DNA from: Cytophagales bacterium
Lineage (GTDB): Bacteria; Bacteroidota; Bacteroidia; Cytophagales; Cyclobacteriaceae
Reading direction: 5' to 3'
NCBI GenBank assembly: GCA_020063545.1
Contig: JAGUUF010000098.1
Location: forward strand, 1 to 11,594
Length of the DNA stretch: 11,594 nucleotides
Below are positions 7,342 through 11,594 of the stretch, piece after piece. Position 1 is the first letter of the stretch. Each line of letters begins with the position of its first letter. A model generated the notes under the pieces. That model made no database searches. It saw only the letters and a program-made list of their open reading frames with translations, and was not told the DNA's origin. A program made the position numbers and the translations under genes.

Positions 7342-7393
7342 ACCGTTTTATCGGTGTAAAAAACCGTTTATCTGATTAACCGGTAAGTTACCG
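7342..7393. repeat. Cluster of short inverted and direct repeats between the two copies
   Basis: ACCG-TTTTAT-CGGT (7342-7355) is an inverted repeat. ACCGTTTTATC (7342-7352) recurs imperfectly as ACCGTTTATC (7363-7372). CGGTAA-G-TTACCG (7381-7393) is a perfect 6-bp inverted repeat around one base. The stretch lies just upstream of the copy 2 promoter-like box and could hold protein-binding sites. No regulator is identified. Confidence 0.35.
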
Positions 7394-7438
7394 ATGTGGT
7401 GATGGCAAAATAGAATTGCTGCATTACCTTCGGTTCAA

Positions 7439-7502
7439 GATTAAAGCCAACTATAGACATGATTAACCCCCGGGGTCCAGGACTTTGGGGGTTTTTCATT
7501 TT
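7439..7502 (+). ncRNA. Candidate small RNA, copy 2
   Basis: The second copy of the element. The 22-nt block at 7439-7460 differs from copy 1 by a single base (GATTAAAGCCAACTA then TAGACAT). It is preceded at almost the same distance by TACCTTCG (7425-7432), although the -33 position reads TGG rather than TTG. It ends in its own terminator hairpin, whose sequence differs from copy 1 while the fold is kept. Block conservation with a changed but preserved hairpin suggests selection on an RNA. Confidence 0.45.
7465..7502 (+). terminator. Intrinsic terminator of copy 2
   Basis: AACCCCC (7465-7471) pairs with GGGGGTT (7487-7493). An outer ATGA/TCAT pair (7459-7462/7496-7499) can extend the stem across a small U-U internal loop. 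The T-rich tail is interrupted (TTTTTCATTTT), so it is weaker in form than copy 1. Confidence 0.65.
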
Positions 7503-7508
7503 CGGGTG

Positions 7509-7539
7509 TTGATTGACTGAGGCATTTGACTTATTTTAG
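7509..7539 (+). promoter_or_regulatory. Candidate promoter of the lipoprotein-YceI-DUF5777 operon
   Basis: TTG (7509-7511), a 20-base spacer, then TATTTTAG (7532-7539), one mismatch from TAnnTTTG. It lies directly behind the copy 2 terminator and 18 bases before the lipoprotein ATG, implying a very short leader. Confidence 0.45.
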
Positions 7540-7557
7540 AGTTAAAATGCCATTGTT

Positions 7558-8388
7558 ATGCAATGCTCAACCCTCTTAATTTACCGGTTAGCAGGTATCA
7601 GTTTATTTTTCATTACCTTCCTGCTGTCCAACTGCTCCAGCAACGATGAGCCCACGGTTGTAAACTGCGCTACAACCGATTTGGCCATTACACTGGTTAG
7701 TAAAACCAATCCCACTAACTGTACTGCGGTTAACGGTTCAATATCCGTAACCTCCACAGGAGGTAAGCTTCCATACCAATATAAGCTGGATGCCGGGCCT
7801 TACGGAACAGCTGCCGTTTTTAACAACCTTGGCGGGGGCACGTTTATCATTACTGTTAAGGATAACAACGGATGTGAGAAAGAACTTAGTGTAACCCTCG
7901 ATTTACCATCGGGCCTTACCGCTTCGGTAACCTTGCAAACATCAAACAGCAATTGCCTTGCGCCTTACAATGGCGCGGTAACGGTAGCGGCTTCAGGAGG
8001 GGGCGGCACATACGAATATGCCATTGATGGCGGTGCGTTTGGTGCGGCTAACTCCTTTACTGAATTGAAAGACGGAAATCACACGGTTACCGTTAAGGAT
8101 GTAGCCGACAACTGCACATTTGAGGTAAGTGTAACTATCGGCAGGTTGCCTACCGGGGTAAAGTATAACGGTGTCGGGCAGATAAAGGAGTTGTTTCAAA
8201 GTAAATGCGCAGGGGGAAGTTGTCATCCCAATAATGGTGATTGGTTTACCTATTCAACAGCGTTTAACAACCGGAGCGAAATTAAATCGCGTACACAAAG
8301 CGGCAATATGCCTAAAGTTGGAACGCTTACAGCAGATGAAAAAGCGCTTATTGCATGCTGGGTGGATGACGGTGCTCCTGAAAATTAG
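7558..8388 (+). CDS. Lipoprotein with SprB-like repeats and C-terminal cytochrome c-like domain
   Basis: A 276-residue secreted protein. Residues 1-26 form a lipoprotein signal ending LLSNC, with the lipidated cysteine at C26; the following SSNDE resembles the acidic export signal of surface-exposed Bacteroidota lipoproteins. Two SprB-type beta repeats follow: about 37-110 (NGSISVTSTGGKLPYQYKLD, then ITVKDNNGC) and about 122-195 (NGAVTVAASGGGGTYEYAID, then VTVKDVADNC). The C-terminus (about 200-276) carries CAGGSCH (C217, C222, H223), a CX4CH haem-attachment variant, and NMPKVGTLTADEKALIACWVDDGAP, where M251 is a plausible second iron ligand. It is probably a mono-haem electron carrier tethered to the outer membrane. 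The haem spacing is non-standard (CX2CH is usual), so haem loading is inferred. It is first in a tight operon with yceI-like and DUF5777-like genes. Confidence 0.82.
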   Translation: MQCSTLLIYRLAGISLFFITFLLSNCSSNDEPTVVNCATTDLAITLVSKTNPTNCTAVNGSISVTSTGGKLPYQYKLDAGPYGTAAVFNNLGGGTFIITVKDNNGCEKELSVTLDLPSGLTASVTLQTSNSNCLAPYNGAVTVAASGGGGTYEYAIDGGAFGAANSFTELKDGNHTVTVKDVADNCTFEVSVTIGRLPTGVKYNGVGQIKELFQSKCAGGSCHPNNGDWFTYSTAFNNRSEIKSRTQSGNMPKVGTLTADEKALIACWVDDGAPEN

Positions 8389-8392
8389 TAGC

Positions 8393-8956
8393 ATGACCAA
8401 CCCGCATTACAATTCATTCACCAACCGGTTACTGCCTGGTGTGCTGTGTATTTTCATTTCCGTTACCGGGTATGCACAGAAGTATACTGCTGTTGAAGGT
8501 GTCATTACCTTTTTCTCAGCCGCAACCCTTGAAGACATCAAGGCCGATAACCGGAAGGCGGCCAGTGTGTTTAACGCGGCTACCGGTGATATCGCATTTT
8601 CAATTCCCATTAACCAGTTTCAGTTTGAAAAGAAACTGATGCAGGAGCATTTCAATGAGAAGTACCTGGAGTCTGAAAAATACCCGAAGTCAACCTTTTC
8701 GGGTAAGGTTGAAGGCTTCAGCCTGAATGCACAGGGCGTTCAGCAGGTTATGGCTAAAGGAAAGCTCACCATCCATGGCGTAACACGCGATGTTGAAATT
8801 CCAGGTACCATCGAAGTGCAAACCGGCAGCCTTAAAATGCAGTCGAAGTTTATGGTGAAACTCGAAGATTACAGCGTAAAAATTCCTAAACTGATGTGGC
8901 AGAATATTGCCGAGCAGGTTGAAGTAACGGTTGATTTGACCTATAAACCCCAGTAA
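8393..8956 (+). CDS. YceI-family periplasmic protein
   Basis: A 187-residue secreted protein with signal peptide 1-29 (hydrophobic LLPGVLCIFISVTGYAQ). The mature part has YceI lipocalin-like features: GDIAFSIPINQFQFEKKLMQ, FNEKYLESEKYPKSTFSGKV and the signature KGKLTIHGVTRDVEIPGTIE, ending QVEVTVDLTYK. YceI proteins form a barrel that can bind isoprenoid lipids such as quinone-like molecules; the physiological role is often unknown. The ATG at 8393 is chosen because it begins the signal peptide 4 bases after the upstream stop; the same frame is open further upstream inside the lipoprotein gene but encodes no plausible protein there. It is translationally close to both neighbours, so one envelope operon is likely. 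Confidence 0.9.
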   Translation: MTNPHYNSFTNRLLPGVLCIFISVTGYAQKYTAVEGVITFFSAATLEDIKADNRKAASVFNAATGDIAFSIPINQFQFEKKLMQEHFNEKYLESEKYPKSTFSGKVEGFSLNAQGVQQVMAKGKLTIHGVTRDVEIPGTIEVQTGSLKMQSKFMVKLEDYSVKIPKLMWQNIAEQVEVTVDLTYKPQ

Positions 8957-8962
8957 CAAACT

Positions 8963-9844
8963 ATGAGAATGTTTTACGTTTTTCCGGCATTGGTTATCAA
9001 TATGATGGCCTTTGCCCAGGATGATCTGCTGAACGAATTGAACAAAGAAGAACAGGGTACGCAGTACGCGTTTGCCACCTTTAAAGGAACGCGTATCGTT
9101 AACGGGCAAAGCGTTGAAACCAAGCGAAAGGGTGAGCTTGAATTTATCTTTTCGCACCGCTTCGGGTTAATCAACGAAGGGGCGTATGCCCTGTGGGGCC
9201 TGGATGAATCGGTTACGCGGCTGGGGCTGGAGTACGGAATCTCCGACCGGTTCGGGCTGGGAATAGGGCGCACCTCGGTTGATAAAACCTTCGATGGGTA
9301 TTTCCGCTATAAGGCGCTCAGGCAAAGCAACAAGTTCCCGCTTACGGTAACTGCCCTTGGCTCGGTTTATTACAAAACCTATCCGCGTAACAGCGAAAGC
9401 CCATACCCAATCTCCACCGAAGATCGCCTTGCCTATGGCGCCCAGTTGATGATCGCCCGCAAGTTCAGCCCGAAACTGTCGCTCCAGCTTAACCCGATGT
9501 TCATCCACCGGAACACGGTTGACCAGGATGTGGAGAATAACGATGACCTGGCCCTCGGTTTTGCAGGCCGGTATAAAATCACGAAAAGCGTTGCACTTTC
9601 TGGTGAGTATATTTTCCGGCTGAACGCAAAAGAAAACCAGCCCCCGGATTATGTGCGCTACGATGCAGTCGGAATCGGAATTGATATTGAAACGGGCGGC
9701 CATGTTTTCCAGCTTGTGTTTACCAATACATTGGGTATGTTTGAGCGGTACACGATAACTGAGACGTATGAAGATTTCGGAGCAGGCGACATTCACTTTG
9801 GTTTTAACATTACCCGCACCTTTCAGCTTGGAGGCAAACGATAA
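8963..9844 (+). CDS. DUF5777-like outer-membrane beta-barrel protein
   Basis: A 293-residue secreted protein with signal peptide 1-19 (ALVINMMAFAQ). The mature start DDLLNELNKEEQGTQYAFAT leads into ATFKGTRIVNGQSVE, GELEFIFSHRFGLINEGAYALWGLDE and TRLGLEYGISDRFGLGIGRT, which I recognise as the DUF5777 family of Bacteroidota. Alternating strands (LSLQLNPMFIHRNTV, LALGFAGRYKIT, VALSGEYIFRLN) and an aromatic C-terminal strand support a beta-barrel in the outer membrane. Function is unknown. The family assignment is from recall of its conserved N-terminal pattern. It starts 6 bases after the yceI-like stop. Linkage to a haem lipoprotein and YceI suggests an envelope redox or lipid-related role. Confidence 0.82.
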   Translation: MRMFYVFPALVINMMAFAQDDLLNELNKEEQGTQYAFATFKGTRIVNGQSVETKRKGELEFIFSHRFGLINEGAYALWGLDESVTRLGLEYGISDRFGLGIGRTSVDKTFDGYFRYKALRQSNKFPLTVTALGSVYYKTYPRNSESPYPISTEDRLAYGAQLMIARKFSPKLSLQLNPMFIHRNTVDQDVENNDDLALGFAGRYKITKSVALSGEYIFRLNAKENQPPDYVRYDAVGIGIDIETGGHVFQLVFTNTLGMFERYTITETYEDFGAGDIHFGFNITRTFQLGGKR

Positions 9845-9865
9845 CCTTAACCCTTACTAACCGAG

Positions 9866-11248
9866 TTGCTTCTTCTTTCGATTATTTTATACCTGGTACT
9901 TACTGTTTTGGTTGGCATATGGGCTGCGCGCAGGGTAAGGAATACCGGTGACTTTATGCTGGCAGGCCGAAGCCTACCTATTGTGCTTAGTACATCGGCT
10001 TTGTTTGCAACCTGGTTTGGATCAGAAACAGTGTTTGGCGCTTCATCCGAATTTCTTAAAGGCGGTTTGTTTGCTGTAATTGAAGATCCGTTTGGAGCTG
10101 CCTTATGTTTGTTACTCTTCGGTTTGTTCTTCGCGCGTAAGCTTTATTCCATGAACCTGCTAACCCTGGCCGATTTTTTCAAGGTGCGCTTTGGCAGGCG
10201 CACCGAACTGGTGGCCAGCATCTTCATGGTTCCGTCTTACTTCGGCTATACCGCAGGCCAGCTTGTGGCGCTTGGGTTAATCCTCAATGTGGTAACCGGT
10301 ATACCGGTGTGGCAGGGTGTTGTTGTCAGCTCGGGCATTGTTACTTTATACACGTTTGCAGGAGGGATGTGGGCCATCTCCATTACAGATTTTATTCAAA
10401 GCATTATTATCGTTGCCGGCCTTGTTATTCTGGCCGTAGTACTTGCCGGCAAGGCAGGCGGGGCCATGACGGTACTTAGCCAGGTGCCGGAGGAGAATTT
10501 TAGATTTTTACCGGAATTCAATTCAACTGCGATACTGGCGTATGTAGCGGCCTGGTCGGTTTTGGGGTTGGGCTCAATCCCATCGCAGGATGTTTTTCAG
10601 CGCGCCATGTCTTCCGGCTCTTCGGGCATTGCCGTTAAGTCGTGTTACTATGCCGCAGTGTTATACCTTACCGTAGCCATGTTGCCGTTGTTTATCAGTT
10701 TGTGCATTAAGCATCTCTACCCCGGGCAACTTAATACCGATACGCAGCTAACCCTGCCCACCATGGTATTGGCGCACACCGCCATGCCGGTTCAGATTTT
10801 ATTTTTTGGTTCGTTGCTCTCGGCTATCCTGAGCACAACCAGTTCGTCCATCCTGGCGCCTTCGGCTATCTTTTCCGAAAACATTATTAAGCCGCTTATG
10901 AAGACAAGCCCGACCGATAAGCAGCTGCTTCTGATAACCCGTGTTTCGGTGCTGGCCTTCAGTGTTGGGGCAACCATCATGGCATGTTTAAAATCAAATA
11001 TCTACGAACTGGTGGGCGGCTCATCAATACTGAGCCTTGTGTCGTTGTTTGTGCCCATGGTGTTGGGGCTTTACTGGAAAGGCACCAGCAGCAAAGGTGC
11101 CATGCTGTCAATGGTGCTGGGTATGGGGGTTTGGATTTTTTTTGAGATGTATCCTATTGGCCTGCCCAGTCTTATACCGGCAACCGCAGCAGGCTTTGGT
11201 GTGGCTGTTTTGGGCAGCCTGTTTTTACCCGATAAAAAATTCAGCTGA
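9866..11248 (+). CDS. Sodium:solute symporter (SSS family)
   Basis: A 460-residue integral membrane transporter of the SSS/SLC5 family with about 13 predicted spans. Landmarks are GDFMLAGRSLP (29-38) and TWFGSETVFGASSEFLKGG (49-67) at the first spans, GGMWAISITDFIQ (166-178), and GSLLSAILSTTSSSILAPSA (315-334), whose serines and threonines correspond to the Na2 sodium site. Substrate cannot be told; relatives carry sugars, amino acids, vitamins or organic acids. The start is TTG at 9866: a stop lies at 9848-9850 in frame with no ATG between, and the first in-frame ATG (9956) would remove the first span. It lies 21 bases after the DUF5777-like gene with no visible terminator, so cotranscription is likely. 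Its 3' end overlaps the convergent rhodanese gene by 8 bases. Confidence 0.93.
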   Translation: MLLLSIILYLVLTVLVGIWAARRVRNTGDFMLAGRSLPIVLSTSALFATWFGSETVFGASSEFLKGGLFAVIEDPFGAALCLLLFGLFFARKLYSMNLLTLADFFKVRFGRRTELVASIFMVPSYFGYTAGQLVALGLILNVVTGIPVWQGVVVSSGIVTLYTFAGGMWAISITDFIQSIIIVAGLVILAVVLAGKAGGAMTVLSQVPEENFRFLPEFNSTAILAYVAAWSVLGLGSIPSQDVFQRAMSSGSSGIAVKSCYYAAVLYLTVAMLPLFISLCIKHLYPGQLNTDTQLTLPTMVLAHTAMPVQILFFGSLLSAILSTTSSSILAPSAIFSENIIKPLMKTSPTDKQLLLITRVSVLAFSVGATIMACLKSNIYELVGGSSILSLVSLFVPMVLGLYWKGTSSKGAMLSMVLGMGVWIFFEMYPIGLPSLIPATAAGFGVAVLGSLFLPDKKFS

Positions 11249-11558
11249 CCGAAAGTGTCGGGTCAATTTCTTTAGCCCACGCCAGGATGCCTCCCTTCAG
11301 GTTGTAGAGGTTATCGAAACCGTGATTCTTTTCAAGCCATTGTATAATGTTTCCGCTCCGCCCGCCACTGCGGCAATGAACCACTACTTTTTTGGTTTTC
11401 GAAATGCGGTCAAGGTTATGCGGCACTTCGGCCATGGGTATCAGTTCGCCACCCAGGTTGGCCATATCGTTTTCATACGGCTCGCGGACGTCAATCAGTT
11501 GAAAATCAACCTGGCTGTCCAGCATCTGTTTCAGTTCCTGTACGGTTATTTCCTTCAT
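11241..11558 (-). CDS. Single-domain rhodanese-like protein
   Basis: A 105-residue cytoplasmic protein with a single rhodanese domain, of the size of GlpE or PspE. Landmarks are FQLIDVREPYEN (about 19-30) and the active-site loop VVHCRSGGRS (about 59-68), with catalytic C62 carrying a persulfide in the family, followed by NLKGGILAWAKEID. Such proteins transfer sulfane sulfur, often to thiols or cyanide; the acceptor is not evident. The ATG at 11558 is preferred over an in-frame TTG two codons upstream (11564), because ATG is stronger and the extra residues (MG) lie outside the fold. There is no signal peptide. It converges on the symporter gene and is the only gene on the minus strand. The upstream sequence AATCTTTG is a weak -7 box resemblance. 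Confidence 0.93.
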   Translation of the reverse strand: MKEITVQELKQMLDSQVDFQLIDVREPYENDMANLGGELIPMAEVPHNLDRISKTKKVVVHCRSGGRSGNIIQWLEKNHGFDNLYNLKGGILAWAKEIDPTLSVS

Positions 11559-11594
11559 GCCCAAAGATTTGCTTTTATTCTGATTTATGCCACA

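Larger units (their letters stand above)
7231..7557. other. Long intergenic region with duplicated sRNA-like element
   Basis: This 327-base gap has no convincing protein gene. It contains two promoter-conserved segment-terminator units in the same orientation, 167 bases apart, separated by a stretch with CCG-containing inverted repeats (7342-7393). It ends with a promoter-like sequence for the lipoprotein gene. The parts are annotated separately. Confidence 0.7.

Noticed and set aside
7272..7460. Two near-identical 22-nt blocks as a minimal CRISPR array
   Set aside because: Only two copies exist, spaced 167 bases apart, each followed by its own terminator; there are no regular spacers and no cas genes nearby.
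7459..7512. A short frame in sRNA-like copy 2 starting at ATG 7459 (MINPRGPGLWGFFIFGC) that looks like a leader peptide
   Set aside because: The frame runs through the terminator hairpin and is not present in copy 1, which has ATT at the same place. Only the RNA-level block and fold are conserved.
8234..8392. Upstream extension of the YceI reading frame into the lipoprotein gene
   Set aside because: The extension would bury the signal peptide 53 residues inside the protein and overlaps the cytochrome-like domain in another frame; ATG 8393 fits both spacing and signal peptide.
8690..9157. A 155-codon minus-strand open frame spanning the YceI/DUF5777-like junction
   Set aside because: It crosses the boundary of two clear plus-strand genes with secretion signals and shows no family features.
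9167..9796. A 209-codon open frame on the minus strand opposite the DUF5777-like gene
   Set aside because: It lies fully inside a well-supported gene, has no recognisable domain or signal and no promoter; it reflects the codon pattern of the sense gene.

Overview
The window looks like a chromosomal core region of a Bacteroidota bacterium, probably of the Cytophagales lineage. The evidence is the set of families typical of that phylum (a carboxypeptidase-regulatory/DUF5686 outer-membrane protein, SprB repeats, a DUF5777-like beta-barrel). Several genes are also preceded by matches to the Bacteroidota -7 promoter element TAnnTTTG, and clear Shine-Dalgarno sequences are mostly absent. Base composition is moderate and even, and I see no mobile elements, CRISPR array, rRNA or tRNA genes. 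The lineage is an inference from gene families, not from a marker-gene comparison.

Left part (1-3665): the 3' part of a TrmH/SpoU-family RNA 2'-O-methyltransferase is followed by a SanA/YdcF-like (DUF218) membrane-anchored protein and a large DUF5686 outer-membrane protein with an N-terminal CarboxypepD_reg-like domain. Centre (3722-7041): the translation cluster thrS-infC-rpmI-rplT ends in a strong intrinsic terminator. infC has no ATG, GTG or TTG that would give a full-length protein. Its likely start is a rare ATC or ATA codon, as is known for infC in other bacteria, where the rare start is the basis of IF-3 autoregulation. A 21-bp palindrome lies in its early coding part. The 100-base rpmI-rplT spacer is rich in small stems and may be an L20-type autoregulatory site.

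A small single-span membrane protein begins directly on the end of the terminator U-tract (7042-7230). It is followed by a 327-base gap (7231-7557) containing two tandem copies of an undescribed short element. Each copy has a promoter-like TACCTT box, a conserved 22-nt segment (one mismatch between copies) and an intrinsic-terminator hairpin. This looks like a duplicated small-RNA gene and is the most novel feature in the window.

Right part (7558-11248): an apparent envelope operon encodes a lipoprotein with two SprB-like repeats and a C-terminal mono-haem cytochrome c-like domain (CX4CH), a periplasmic YceI protein, a DUF5777-like outer-membrane beta-barrel, and, 21 bases later, a sodium:solute symporter starting at TTG. 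A small rhodanese gene converges on the symporter, and the two stop codons share an 8-bp palindrome. The first three genes plausibly form an envelope redox or lipid-handling module. Their joint function is not known to me and is inferred only from adjacency.
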